A stretch of 42,900 nucleotides of DNA from CAYJDR01 sp964368965. GTDB taxonomy: Bacteria > Chrysiogenota > Deferribacteres > Deferribacterales > Mucispirillaceae. Under the pieces are notes generated by a model. That model worked only from the letters and a program-made list of their open reading frames with translations. It had not been told where the DNA came from and did not search any database. The stretch spans positions 1-42,900 of the forward strand of contig CAYJDR010000017.1 in the NCBI GenBank assembly GCA_964368965.1. Reading direction: 5' to 3'. The position numbers and the translations under genes were made by a program. Positions 17,417 to 27,089 of the stretch are shown here, one piece after another. The stretch's first letter is position 1. Each line of letters starts with the position of its first letter.

Positions 17417-17445
17417 TTGTTATGTTCCTATTTTCCTTGCATAAT
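17417..17445 (+). promoter_or_regulatory. Possible sigma-70 promoter of the nik operon
   Basis: TTGTTA (17417-17422) and CATAAT (17440-17445) are 17 bases apart on the plus strand, about 55 bases before nikA. It is less perfect than the divergent porin promoter. Confidence 0.5.
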
Positions 17446-17497
17446 ATGTGCTTTTAAGGTACTATTACAGGTCTTTTTATGACTATTAGGAGATGGG

Positions 17498-19060
17498 ATG
17501 ATGTTAAAGCGCTTAGTTTTATTTATTACGATGGTTTGTGTTATTGCACCTTTTGCACATGCGAAAGAGAACATGCTCACAATGGCGTGGAATGTTAATG
17601 TTGGTCCATTGAATCCACATGGGTATGTTCCAAACCAAATGTTTGCACAAGGCATGGTTTATGACCCACTAGTCAGGTTTGAAAATAACGCAATTGTTCC
17701 TGCACTTGCTGAAAGTTGGACAATTTCAGAAGATGGACTTACATATACATTCAAGTTGCGAAAAGGTGTAAAATTCTCAGATGGTACACCGTTTGACTCA
17801 AAAGCTGTAGCAATGAACTTTGAAGCTGTTATTGAAGGCAAAGCTCGCCACTCATGGTTAGAGCTTGTAAATGTGCTTGACAGTTGGAAGGCTATAGATG
17901 CACACACATTTGTAATGAAGTTGAAAAAACCATACAATTTAACATTGATTGAGCTTAGCTTGCAAAGGCCGTTTAGGTTTTTATCTCCTACAGGGTTTAT
18001 CGATCCAAGCAAGCCATCTACCGCAAAAATTAAAGCACCTATAGGCACAGGCGCATGGAAACTTACTGAAATTAAATTAGGTGAGTATGACATATTAGAG
18101 CGTAACGATTTATATTGGGACAAAATGCCTAGTATTGAAAAGATAAAAGTTTTAGTATTGCCTGACCCTGAAAGCAGAGTAGTAGCGCTTGAAACAGGTA
18201 AAATTGACATCATCATAGGCGAAGGTATGGTTACGCTTGAAAACTTTTCTCGCATATCGAAAGATGAAAACTATGAAGCGCTAAAATCATTACCGCGCAT
18301 GAGCAGCACAGTTGCAATAGAATCAACAGATAAAGTCGCTGGTGATCTAGCCGTGAGAAAAGCAATCCAACACGCAATTAATAAAGAAGCAATTGTAAAA
18401 TATATATTATTAGACTTAGAGATAATATCTCACCAGTTTTTTAACCCAGCGCTTCCATATGCTAATGTTGGGCTTGTTCCATACGACTACAACATAGAAA
18501 AGGCTAACAAAATATTAGATGATGCAGGCTGGAAGCGTGATGGCAGGTTTCGCTTTAAAAATGACCAAAAATTAGAAATAGATTTACATTACATCGGTAG
18601 CAATGCAAAGCAAAAAGCAGTTGCCGAAGCTATACAAGCAGAACTTGCAAAAGTAGGTATAACGCTAAACTTACAGGCAGAAGAAAACACAATATTCTAT
18701 AGCTTACAGCAAAATGGTGGCTATGGCATGATATTCAACAATTCTTGGGGACCACCATACGAGCCAGCATCATTTTTAGCTTCCATGAGGATCCCTACCC
18801 ATGCAGATTACTCTGCACAAGCGGGTTTACCTAGTAAAAAACAAATTGATGAAAGCATTACTAAAATATTATATTCGTTTGATGAGGCTGAAAAACAAGA
18901 GCTATACACATATGTTTTCAAGCAACTCCATGACAACGCCGTATATTTGCCACTAAGTTACGAGCAAGATTTAGTTCTATTTAAAAAAGGACGTATAAAA
19001 AACTTTAAATTTGGAGAGATGACTACTGAATTTTTGTTTAACTACATGGAGTTGCAATAG
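17498..19060 (+). CDS. nikA: Nickel ABC transporter substrate-binding protein NikA
   Basis: A 520-residue periplasmic binding protein with a Sec signal peptide (first 22 or so residues, ending FAHA-KE). It follows E. coli NikA closely: NVNVGPLNPH, PNQMFAQGMVYDPLV, HSWLELVNVLD, RPFRF and KAPIGTG all have direct counterparts. The histidine in RIPTHADY (residue 435 of the precursor) corresponds to the nickel-complex ligand His416 of mature E. coli NikA. This makes nickel import a much better call than general dipeptide uptake. The ATG at 17501 may be the true start, because it is better spaced from AGGAGA. First gene of nikABCDE-birA. Nickel would serve NiFe hydrogenase or a similar enzyme not seen here. 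Confidence 0.93.
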   Translation: MMLKRLVLFITMVCVIAPFAHAKENMLTMAWNVNVGPLNPHGYVPNQMFAQGMVYDPLVRFENNAIVPALAESWTISEDGLTYTFKLRKGVKFSDGTPFDSKAVAMNFEAVIEGKARHSWLELVNVLDSWKAIDAHTFVMKLKKPYNLTLIELSLQRPFRFLSPTGFIDPSKPSTAKIKAPIGTGAWKLTEIKLGEYDILERNDLYWDKMPSIEKIKVLVLPDPESRVVALETGKIDIIIGEGMVTLENFSRISKDENYEALKSLPRMSSTVAIESTDKVAGDLAVRKAIQHAINKEAIVKYILLDLEIISHQFFNPALPYANVGLVPYDYNIEKANKILDDAGWKRDGRFRFKNDQKLEIDLHYIGSNAKQKAVAEAIQAELAKVGITLNLQAEENTIFYSLQQNGGYGMIFNNSWGPPYEPASFLASMRIPTHADYSAQAGLPSKKQIDESITKILYSFDEAEKQELYTYVFKQLHDNAVYLPLSYEQDLVLFKKGRIKNFKFGEMTTEFLFNYMELQ

Positions 19061-19990
19061 ATGTTAGGGTTTATCGTAAGGCGGTTGCTATTAATCATAC
19101 CGCTTATGTTTTTAGTATCGCTTATCATATATCTTGTGATGGGGTTAAGTAAAGTTGATCCAGCGCAAGCATATTTATTGAATGCAAAAATTCCACCATC
19201 TCCAGAAGCGCTGGTTGCCGTACGTGAGGAGTTGGGGCTAAATAAACCAATCCTCGAGAGATATGTAATATGGATGAAAGGCGTGCTTACACTTGACTTT
19301 GGCACATCTTATGCAACGGGCAGGCCTGTTCTGCAAGAGGTTTTATACTACTTCCCTACGACGTTGAAACTTGCGGGTTGGTCGCTTTTATTTGTTGCGT
19401 TATTGAGTGTGCCAGCAGGGGTTTTAGCTGCGGTTAAGCGTAATAAGTTGACAGATAAGGTTATCAGGAATGTTTCATTTGTAGGTGTTTCGATTCCTAG
19501 TTTTTGGCTTGGGTTTATGTTGATATATGTCTTTTCTGTAAAGCTAGGTTGGTTGCCTCCGTTTGGTGATGAAGGTTTTGCTAGCTACATTATGCCTATT
19601 TTTACACTATCGTTCATGTCTATTGCGATCAATGCACGGTTGACACGTGCAAGTGTTCTTGAGCATTTAACCCAGCGTTCAGTTCAGTATCAAAAAGTTG
19701 TTGGCATGTCAAAGCAAATCATTTTTGGTAAGTATACGCTCAAAAACTCGATGCTGCCGATTATTACATCAGTTGGTATGCACTTTGGTGAGCTTATCGG
19801 TGGTGCAGTTATTGTTGAAACACTATTCGCATGGCCTGGCATAGGTAGATATGCAATCAATGCGATCATACAGCATGACCACCCAGTTATATTATGTTTC
19901 ATGATGATTATGACGGCGATATTCGTGATAACTAATTTAGTGATAGATATCATATATGCTTACCTAAACCCAAGGATTCGCTATGATTAA
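19061..19990 (+). CDS. nikB: Nickel ABC transporter permease NikB
   Basis: A 309-residue inner-membrane permease of the DppB/NikB type with six predicted helices. It opens with FIVRRLLLIIPLMFLVSLIIYL and contains the family segments VREELGLNKPILERYV and FWLGFMLIYVF. The cytoplasmic EAA-like loop lies around YQKVVGMSKQIIFGKYTLKN. The start codon abuts the nikA stop and the end overlaps nikC by 8 bases. It would pair with NikC to form the channel. Confidence 0.92.
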   Translation: MLGFIVRRLLLIIPLMFLVSLIIYLVMGLSKVDPAQAYLLNAKIPPSPEALVAVREELGLNKPILERYVIWMKGVLTLDFGTSYATGRPVLQEVLYYFPTTLKLAGWSLLFVALLSVPAGVLAAVKRNKLTDKVIRNVSFVGVSIPSFWLGFMLIYVFSVKLGWLPPFGDEGFASYIMPIFTLSFMSIAINARLTRASVLEHLTQRSVQYQKVVGMSKQIIFGKYTLKNSMLPIITSVGMHFGELIGGAVIVETLFAWPGIGRYAINAIIQHDHPVILCFMMIMTAIFVITNLVIDIIYAYLNPRIRYD

Positions 19991-20840
19991 GTTTATATGT
20001 GAAAATAAATACATGACATTTTTGATGTTGCTAATAGTAATTGTGTTAGGTAGTGCAATGTTTGCGAATGTTATTGCACCTTATGATCCATACGAAGCTG
20101 ATTTGTTTAAGAAGTTGTTGCCACCTTCGGCAGAGCATTGGCTAGGTACTGACCACTTAGGCAGAGATGTTTTTTCGAGGTTGCTGCATGGTGCAAGAAT
20201 GTCGCTGCTTAGCGTTGTATCTATCAGCGTGTTGATACTTGTTTTATCGCTTATTGTTGGCATAATTGCTGGCTATAAGGGTGGTTGGTTTGATAGCGTG
20301 TTAATGCGTGTGTGTGATGTGTTTTTAACGTTTCCAACTATGATTTTATCACTATTTTTCATTAGTGTTTTGGGTGTTGGGATAGTAAACGTAATTATCG
20401 CAATAACACTCACACATTGGGCAGCATATGCTAGGTTTGTGCGTTCGCTCGTGTTGGAGTTGAAGTCGAAAGGCTATGTTGTTGCGGCAAAGAGTATGGG
20501 TGGTTCAAATTTAAGTATAATTATAAGGCACATGTTGCCATCTATCTCAGCGCAGATATTGATATTATCTACACTTGATATTGGGCATATGTTGTTGCAT
20601 GTTGCTGGCTTAAGTTTCATTGGCTTAGGTGTTCAGCCACCAACAGCTGAATGGGGCGTTATGATAAGCGACGCTGCGCCATATATAAGGACACATCCTG
20701 AACTTATGCTATACCCAGGGCTTTGTATATTTATTCTAGTGAGCTTATTTAATTCATTAGGCGACGCCTTTAGAGATAAACTTGACCCATCAGTCATTGA
20801 AGTTGTAAAAAGTGACAAAGTGACAGAGGTGGCATCATAA
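19983..20840 (+). CDS. nikC: Nickel ABC transporter permease NikC
   Basis: A 285-residue DppC/NikC-type permease. The N-terminal helix is followed by the family signature IAPYDPYEADLFKKLLPPSA and HWLGTDHLGRDVFSRLLHGAR. The EAA loop region is KSKGYVVAAKSMGGSN. It overlaps nikB by 8 bases, and its stop shares a base with the nikD start (TAATG). It forms the membrane channel with NikB. Confidence 0.92.
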   Translation: MIKFICENKYMTFLMLLIVIVLGSAMFANVIAPYDPYEADLFKKLLPPSAEHWLGTDHLGRDVFSRLLHGARMSLLSVVSISVLILVLSLIVGIIAGYKGGWFDSVLMRVCDVFLTFPTMILSLFFISVLGVGIVNVIIAITLTHWAAYARFVRSLVLELKSKGYVVAAKSMGGSNLSIIIRHMLPSISAQILILSTLDIGHMLLHVAGLSFIGLGVQPPTAEWGVMISDAAPYIRTHPELMLYPGLCIFILVSLFNSLGDAFRDKLDPSVIEVVKSDKVTEVAS

Positions 20841-21610
20841 TGAGCTGTGTATTACATGTAAATAATTTAACAATAAAAACAATAAGTGGAATTACACTTG
20901 TTGATGATATCACTTTCAACTTATGCAGAGGCGAACTCGTTGTGTTGCTTGGCCAATCAGGTAGTGGAAAAACTATGACAAGTATGGCAATACAAGCACT
21001 ATTGCCATTAGGTGTAGAACAAACGGGTGGTAATATAGAAGTTGATGGCAAGGAACTTTCAAGCAGAGTGCGTGGCAACGATATCGCTATGATTATGCAA
21101 GCACCAGCATCATGTTTTGATCCTGTGTTCAATATAAAAACACAAATGATTGATATCTTTAAATCGCACGACAAGCAAGAGCTTTGTAATGATGAAAAAC
21201 TTGAAAGTTTAATAAATTCAGTTGGTTTAGATAATGCCGCTAGTATCTTGAAGGCTTACCCGTTTCAATTAAGTGGTGGCATGTTGCAGCGGATTATGAT
21301 TGCGATTACATTAGCGCTAGATGTGCCAATAATCATTGCAGATGAACCAACATCAGACCTAGACTTACCAGCGCAAGCAGAAATTATTGATATGTTTTTG
21401 CAGCTAGATAGGAAAGAGAAAGCGTTCATGGTGATAACACATGACATAAGTGTAGCTAAACGTATGGCAGATAGGGTGCTTGTGATGCGTGAGGGCAAGA
21501 TAGTAGATAATTTTCTTATAGGCGATATTAATAATGGTGATCGCCATCCGTATACTAAGTTGCTAGTTTCAGCCAATAATTCACTAGCGAACAACAAGTG
21601 GGGGCTGTAG
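20840..21610 (+). CDS. nikD: Nickel ABC transporter ATPase NikD
   Basis: A 256-residue ABC ATPase with Walker A GQSGSGKT, signature LSGGMLQR and Walker B IIIADEPTSDLD. The signature has M-L in place of the more common Q-Q, as in several NikD/DppD proteins. The H-loop histidine is in VITHDIS. It sits in the nik operon with a one-base overlap to nikC and directly abuts nikE. It energises nickel import together with NikE. Confidence 0.92.
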   Translation: MSCVLHVNNLTIKTISGITLVDDITFNLCRGELVVLLGQSGSGKTMTSMAIQALLPLGVEQTGGNIEVDGKELSSRVRGNDIAMIMQAPASCFDPVFNIKTQMIDIFKSHDKQELCNDEKLESLINSVGLDNAASILKAYPFQLSGGMLQRIMIAITLALDVPIIIADEPTSDLDLPAQAEIIDMFLQLDRKEKAFMVITHDISVAKRMADRVLVMREGKIVDNFLIGDINNGDRHPYTKLLVSANNSLANNKWGL

Positions 21611-22372
21611 ATGATAGCTTGCAATAATGTATCAAAAGTTTATAAGCGTGGTAGCATGTTTACGAGCACGCCAGAAAATGTTGCGCTATCTGACATATCG
21701 TTTGAGATGTTAGAGGGCAGAAGTTTAGGCATTGTTGGTGAAAATGGCTCTGGTAAAAGTACACTTGTGCGTTTAATATTAGGGCTAGAAAAGCCAACAA
21801 CAGGCGACGTTTTATTAAACGGTAGTGACGTTCATGAATTAATCCATTCAGGAGATTTCTCTTTTAGGAAAAATATGCAAGCCGTGTTTCAAGACCCAGC
21901 AAGCTCGCTTAACCCTAGGTGGAATGCATTTAAAGCGATATCAGAGCCTTTTAAGAACTTTGAAACCTATAGCGATAATGAACTACGTGCAAAAGTTGCA
22001 GAATTAATGATAGCTGTCGACTTAGAGCCACAAGATATGGATAAAAACGTAATGAGGTTTAGTGGTGGCCAACAACAACGTATTTGCATAGCACGTGCTT
22101 TGGCATTAAATCCGAAAGTGCTTATACTTGATGAGGCGTTGAGTAATCTTGATATGGTTGTGCAAGTGCAAATATTAGAATTGTTAGAAAATTTAAAATC
22201 AAATAAAGGCATTTCTCTGTTTGTTATATCGCATGATATACGCGTAGTGTTTAAACTTTGTGAAGATATCATAGTGCTTGAAAACGGTAAAATTGCTGAG
22301 AAAATGAGCATTGAAGCACCTAACGAAACACACTCAGATGCGTTCAATAAACTTCTAAATGCTGTAGTGTAG
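21611..22372 (+). CDS. nikE: Nickel ABC transporter ATPase NikE
   Basis: A 253-residue ABC ATPase, the second of the pair typical of oligopeptide/nickel importers. It shows Walker A GENGSGKST, Q-loop AVFQDPASSLNPR, signature FSGGQQQR and Walker B VLILDEALSNLD, then the H-loop VISHDIR. QDPxSSLNPR is characteristic of the DppF/OppF/NikE branch. The start abuts the nikD stop, and birA follows after 3 bases. Confidence 0.92.
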   Translation: MIACNNVSKVYKRGSMFTSTPENVALSDISFEMLEGRSLGIVGENGSGKSTLVRLILGLEKPTTGDVLLNGSDVHELIHSGDFSFRKNMQAVFQDPASSLNPRWNAFKAISEPFKNFETYSDNELRAKVAELMIAVDLEPQDMDKNVMRFSGGQQQRICIARALALNPKVLILDEALSNLDMVVQVQILELLENLKSNKGISLFVISHDIRVVFKLCEDIIVLENGKIAEKMSIEAPNETHSDAFNKLLNAVV

Positions 22373-22375
22373 AGT

Positions 22376-23143
22376 ATGGATAAATTATCGTACGATGGCA
22401 TAATGTCTCATATAGCGGATAGCAAGATAGTTATAGACTTTCACGAGGAAGTGACATCAACAAACGATATCGCTGTTGAGCGCTCAAAAGAGCCAGAGGG
22501 CCTAGTTGTTGTTGCAGGGATGCAAACAGCAGGGCGTGGCAGAAACAATAAAAGCTTTTATTCACCAGATAACACAGGCGCATATTTTAGCATATTACTA
22601 AAACCTACAATATCAGACCCAACGCTATTAACAGCACTTGCTGGTGTAGCAGTCGCAGAAGCTATTGAGGATGTTGCTAAATCATCTCCAAGAATCAAGT
22701 GGGTAAACGATGTTTTTATTGATGGCAGAAAAGTATGCGGCATACTCGCACAAGGTGCTTTCAATTTTGATAAACACCAGCCTGAATATATTATTGTTGG
22801 CATCGGTATCAATATCTATAGCCCAAACGAGGGGTTTCCTGAACTTGTAGATAATGTCGCTGGCTCTGTTTTCAGCGAGCGGGCAAGTGGGCTTATGAAT
22901 AAGCTTACTGCAAGCGTCATAAACAAGTTTTTTAGCCACTATGATAAATTGCACGAGTCAGACTTTATCTCGCGATACAAGGCGTATAGCATGTTAATAG
23001 GGCATGATGTATGCATACATATAGGGACAGATAAAAAACAAGCTCGCGTATTAGATATTGATGATAGTTGCCGGCTTGTTGTCCGCTATGCTGATAACAC
23101 GGTTGAGCATTTATCAACTGGCGAAGTGAGTGTAAGAATTTAA
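22376..23143 (+). CDS. birA: Biotin-acetyl-CoA-carboxylase ligase BirA (class I, no DNA-binding domain)
   Basis: A 255-residue biotin protein ligase that attaches biotin to carboxylase carrier domains. It shows the biotinyl-AMP loop GRGRNNKSFYSP, the catalytic-lysine region KWVNDVFIDGRKVCGIL and the C-terminal SH3-like domain. There is no N-terminal winged-helix domain, so it should not repress biotin genes. It is 3 bases after nikE and so probably cotranscribed with the nickel operon; I see no functional reason for that link. Confidence 0.93.
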   Translation: MDKLSYDGIMSHIADSKIVIDFHEEVTSTNDIAVERSKEPEGLVVVAGMQTAGRGRNNKSFYSPDNTGAYFSILLKPTISDPTLLTALAGVAVAEAIEDVAKSSPRIKWVNDVFIDGRKVCGILAQGAFNFDKHQPEYIIVGIGINIYSPNEGFPELVDNVAGSVFSERASGLMNKLTASVINKFFSHYDKLHESDFISRYKAYSMLIGHDVCIHIGTDKKQARVLDIDDSCRLVVRYADNTVEHLSTGEVSVRI

Positions 23144-23146
23144 TAA

Positions 23147-23178
23147 AGAAAAAAGAGGCTTTAAAAGCCTCTTTTTTT
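23147..23178. terminator. Bidirectional terminator between birA and the histidine kinase
   Basis: A run of A, the stem AGAGGCTT / AAGCCTCT and a run of seven T form a classic symmetrical terminator between convergent genes. Confidence 0.92.
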
Positions 23179-23181
23179 ATT

Positions 23182-26100
23182 TTACTTAAGTAAGAATTGT
23201 TTCAATACATCTGCAAGTTTTACAGTGTCAATCGGTTTTGCAATGTGTGCATTCATACCACTGTTCATAACCATTTCGACGTCTTCTTTAAATGCGTTTG
23301 CCGTAACTGCAACAATTGGAATTGTTAATGCATCAGGTCTATCAAGTGCACGTATTGCTTCAGTGGCTTCATAGCCTGTCATTGTTGGCATAGTTGCATC
23401 CATAAGGATAATGTCAAAGTGTCCAAAGTCAGAACTTGCAAACGAATCTACAGCATAGTTACCGTCAGATACTTCTTCAATAACGAATTTATATGGTTTT
23501 AATATTTCGCGTAAAACGATACGGTTTAGTTCAACGTCATCAGCGATAAGCACATGTTTACCATACATTTGAGAGATATCATCTTCAATTTTTGCTTCAA
23601 CCTTGCCTGCTGCAGCGCCTTTTGGTAAAGGGTTGCCCGTTTCAAACCAGATTGCGAAGTCGAATTGAGAATACTCACCATATTCACTAGTAAGTTTAAT
23701 ATCGCCACCTAATAGGTTTATGATACTTCTACTAATTGACAACCCTAATCCTGTACCGCCATAAATTTTAGAGATTTGTGAGCCAGCTTGCTCAAACGGT
23801 TCAAATAGTTTGTCAATTTTAAATGACTCAATACCGATACCAGTATCATGCACAGTAAAGTGAACTAGTGCTTTTCCATCTTCTTCATCAACTAGCTTTA
23901 CATCAAGTGTAACGGAACCTTTATCTGTAAATTTCACAGAGTTACCGAGCAAGTTGATTAACACTTGGCGTAAGCGAAGCGAATCACTATTGATGTAGTA
24001 TTCAATTTTCTCATCAATATTCACGTTAAATGTGAGCGATTTTTCAACACATTTTGGCCTGATGATAACATCAACTGCATCTATCATCTCATAGATGTTT
24101 AGAGGTTTAATGTCAAGCTCAGTTTTCCCAGCTTCAATTTTAGAGAAGTCAAGGATATCGTTCAGTAACCCAAGTAGATGTTTAGACGATTTCTCGATAT
24201 GGTTAACATATGTAGAAACTTGTGTTGGGTCATAGTCATCATGGTCAAGCAACGTTTGCACAGTGTTTGAAAGCCCGATAATAGCGTTCATCGGTGTACG
24301 AATTTCATGGCTCATACGTGCAAGGAAGTCACTCTTTGCGGCGCTTGCGCTATATGCTTTTTCTAATGCTACATTTAGTTCGTTTTTAGTTTCTAGTAGC
24401 AACATTTCTGCTTGTTTACGCACTGTAATATCACGACCAACACCAAGGATAGATGTAACATTGCCATCATTATCCATAAGTGGAGTTCTAATCGTTTCTA
24501 TAATTTCTTCATGGCCATCTGCAAATCTAATGCTCAACTCGTTAGTTGTTGCAGTTTTGGAGTCCATGATCTTAGAGTCAGACTCAAGCGCATTAGCAAA
24601 TACTGATATCGGCATTGGTAGTTCGTTGATGCGTTTATCTAAATGCTCTTCTGGCTCCATGCCTGCAATAGTTGCAAATTTGCGGTTAACTAATTGGTAA
24701 CGCAATGTTTTTGCATCTTTCAGCCAGATAAGGTCTGGGCTGTTTGAGAATATTGTGTTAAGCAAGTTACCTTGCTCTTCAATTTTAATTTGGTTCAAGA
24801 TAATATCAGTAACATCAGCTGTGTTAATGATGAAGCCTTCTGTAGTGTCATCATGCGTGTTCAATGAAACAACAGTATCTTGGAAATATCTATCAGTTCT
24901 TTCATCTTGCTTGATGCCTGATGAAATATCATTGTGGTACGCATAAATAGGGTCAAATGCACTATCTTTTTCGTATAAGCTAATGTTGTAAAACGAAGTG
25001 CCACGTACATCATCATATACTTTGCCATACCATGTTTGTGCTTGGTCGTTCATGTAAACGATATTATATTGGCCATCAACGATAACTTGTGGCTGGTTCA
25101 CACTTTCAACAATACCTTCAACAATGCTGTTAAATCCTGTTTTTAGTTCGCCCATTTCATCATTTTTAATATCAGTAAATCTGAATTGACGCTCACCACT
25201 GTGGAAGCGGCTAAAGCCATCGAGGATACCTCTGATGCTTTGTGTAAATGCAGAAGCTAACAGTATCGCAATCCAAACTACGATAAATATCATAACGAAT
25301 GTCGAAACAGATAAGCTTGTTGCAATGCTTTTTAGTGTTTCAACTATATATGTTTGTGAGTCATCATTTTGCTCTTGCAATTGTTTGCTTGTAGTTGCGA
25401 TGATATCATCAAGTCTACGCTCAGTATCCTGTACAGGTTTGTAGAAATCATCAACACCTGCTCCAACTGCAACGAAACCGAAGCCAACGCGATTATCAGC
25501 GTATTGTCCTGTATAGTATGGGATAGCAGCAGCAGTAGATACTTTCTTTAAGCCACTCCATAAGATAATGAACGAGCCAGAGCCGCCATCGCCTGCAAGG
25601 TCAAACCAACCTGTACATTGTGGTGCATGGTTGAGGTATCTACAATCTAGGCCGATATCGCCGGCTGCAACTTGAACTGCTGAGCCTCTTTTTGAAGTAG
25701 ATTGGTTATCAAATGTTGGAACATCTTTAATAAAATCAACGTATGGTTTACCGCTAGCTTGCCATGCGTCATAAATACTTTTTTCAAGCCATGGTACATG
25801 TTGGTCGCCAGTTTTCGGGTCATAACCAACTATTGAGTGGTGTCTAGGGTGGACAATAGATCTACCTTTATGGTCCCAAATGAACGCATAGTTACCGTCG
25901 ATAGCGTCATGAAGCAGCGAGTATGTTTCATCAGTTGGCATGATGTGTTCCATCATCTCAATAAGGTGGTCATGGTTCAACGCAAGTGTAACATAGCCAG
26001 TTTTTTTGCCATTTTTGTAAACAGGTGTAGCAAAACGTACTATACCTTTAAAGCGCTTTCCGTTAGGGTTTTCCATACCTGCATATGCTTCGTTAGTTGG

Positions 26101-26943
26101 TTGGTAAGTTATGCCACGTTTTTCAGCATTTTCAGGATTGTAAATGCCAATAATTTTAGAGCTGACATATTCGCCTATAACGTCAGATACGTATATTTCA
26201 CCTTTTTTAAGGTTTTTGAGTTCGTCAAAGTATGTTTCAGCGCCAACAAAAGTATTTCTTTTGATTGAAACATTTTTCTTTTTAGGGTCCATTCTGTCAT
26301 CAGATGTAACTTTTACAATTTCTTGCCCATTTAGTGAAATATAAGTCATTTCAGTATAAATTGGTGCGTTATTATAAGTGAACGATAGTGGTGGTGTATA
26401 ATTAAAGTTAATATCATTTTCACTGTTCGTAGATTGGTTAATTTTACCTTCAGCAGGCTTGTTTACTTGTACCCATGATTTTTTATCATCAGAGAGCACC
26501 CACTCGCCAGGTTCTGCAATAAGTGCTTGCTTATTTGTTATAAATGCACGATATACATCTTCATTTGGTTCAAGGTGTGATGCAAATAAAATATCGCCAT
26601 CACGTTCGTATAGGAATGATGCCACTTTTTGTGCAAGGTCAGTAGTTGTACGTTCGATTTCATGGACAACACGTTTTTCGATAGCAGACATGGAGTCATC
26701 AATCGCTACGTTACCCGTGTTGATGAGTGAAGTTTCAAGCGAAACAGTAAGTTCACTCATACGTTGTTTCAAGTTTTCAGCCATGTTAGATGTTTCCACC
26801 CATGCGAGCATAGCAATAAGTAGTAACGGTATGATTTTGATAACAATAAACAGAATAATCAACTTTGAGCGCATGCCCCAGTTAAGTTTGTAGTAAAGCG
26901 TTGCAACCCATTCTGCAAGCGAGTTGTTATTATTTATAGACAT
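23182..26943 (-). CDS. Hybrid sensor histidine kinase (Cache-HAMP-PAS-PAS-HisKA-HATPase-REC)
   Basis: A 1253-residue inner-membrane sensor. TM1 (about 27-48) and TM2 (about 544-566) enclose a very large periplasmic region of some 490 residues with Cache-like segments (FKGIVRFATPVYKNGKKTG, AFIWDHKGRSIVHPRHHS). HAMP follows, then two PAS domains (about 625-735 and 755-860). The kinase core has H-box His879 (RMSHEIRTP) and the ATP-binding motifs NLLGNSVKFTD and GTGLGLS. The C-terminal receiver has phospho-acceptor Asp1182 (LMDATMP). The YxxQ-like architecture suits sensing of small molecules. No separate response regulator or output gene is adjacent, so the target must lie elsewhere. A TATAAT-like -10 occurs at 26984-26989. 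Confidence 0.93.
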   Translation of the reverse strand: MSINNNNSLAEWVATLYYKLNWGMRSKLIILFIVIKIIPLLLIAMLAWVETSNMAENLKQRMSELTVSLETSLINTGNVAIDDSMSAIEKRVVHEIERTTTDLAQKVASFLYERDGDILFASHLEPNEDVYRAFITNKQALIAEPGEWVLSDDKKSWVQVNKPAEGKINQSTNSENDINFNYTPPLSFTYNNAPIYTEMTYISLNGQEIVKVTSDDRMDPKKKNVSIKRNTFVGAETYFDELKNLKKGEIYVSDVIGEYVSSKIIGIYNPENAEKRGITYQPTNEAYAGMENPNGKRFKGIVRFATPVYKNGKKTGYVTLALNHDHLIEMMEHIMPTDETYSLLHDAIDGNYAFIWDHKGRSIVHPRHHSIVGYDPKTGDQHVPWLEKSIYDAWQASGKPYVDFIKDVPTFDNQSTSKRGSAVQVAAGDIGLDCRYLNHAPQCTGWFDLAGDGGSGSFIILWSGLKKVSTAAAIPYYTGQYADNRVGFGFVAVGAGVDDFYKPVQDTERRLDDIIATTSKQLQEQNDDSQTYIVETLKSIATSLSVSTFVMIFIVVWIAILLASAFTQSIRGILDGFSRFHSGERQFRFTDIKNDEMGELKTGFNSIVEGIVESVNQPQVIVDGQYNIVYMNDQAQTWYGKVYDDVRGTSFYNISLYEKDSAFDPIYAYHNDISSGIKQDERTDRYFQDTVVSLNTHDDTTEGFIINTADVTDIILNQIKIEEQGNLLNTIFSNSPDLIWLKDAKTLRYQLVNRKFATIAGMEPEEHLDKRINELPMPISVFANALESDSKIMDSKTATTNELSIRFADGHEEIIETIRTPLMDNDGNVTSILGVGRDITVRKQAEMLLLETKNELNVALEKAYSASAAKSDFLARMSHEIRTPMNAIIGLSNTVQTLLDHDDYDPTQVSTYVNHIEKSSKHLLGLLNDILDFSKIEAGKTELDIKPLNIYEMIDAVDVIIRPKCVEKSLTFNVNIDEKIEYYINSDSLRLRQVLINLLGNSVKFTDKGSVTLDVKLVDEEDGKALVHFTVHDTGIGIESFKIDKLFEPFEQAGSQISKIYGGTGLGLSISRSIINLLGGDIKLTSEYGEYSQFDFAIWFETGNPLPKGAAAGKVEAKIEDDISQMYGKHVLIADDVELNRIVLREILKPYKFVIEEVSDGNYAVDSFASSDFGHFDIILMDATMPTMTGYEATEAIRALDRPDALTIPIVAVTANAFKEDVEMVMNSGMNAHIAKPIDTVKLADVLKQFLLK

Positions 26944-27089
26944 ATTTCCTCACCATATTAAAACGTACGTATAGTACATTGGCATTATACACCATAATAT
27001 AGTGTTTTTCCCTTAATAATGCAATAGTATTTGTATAAAAAGATTGAATGGGTATTAAATATTTTGATATTTGTCAATCTATATGAAAT

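Noticed and set aside
17390..17425. NikR operator (GTATGA-N16-TCATAC) before nikA
   Set aside because: GTATGA occurs once, but no matching half-site lies at the required distance.
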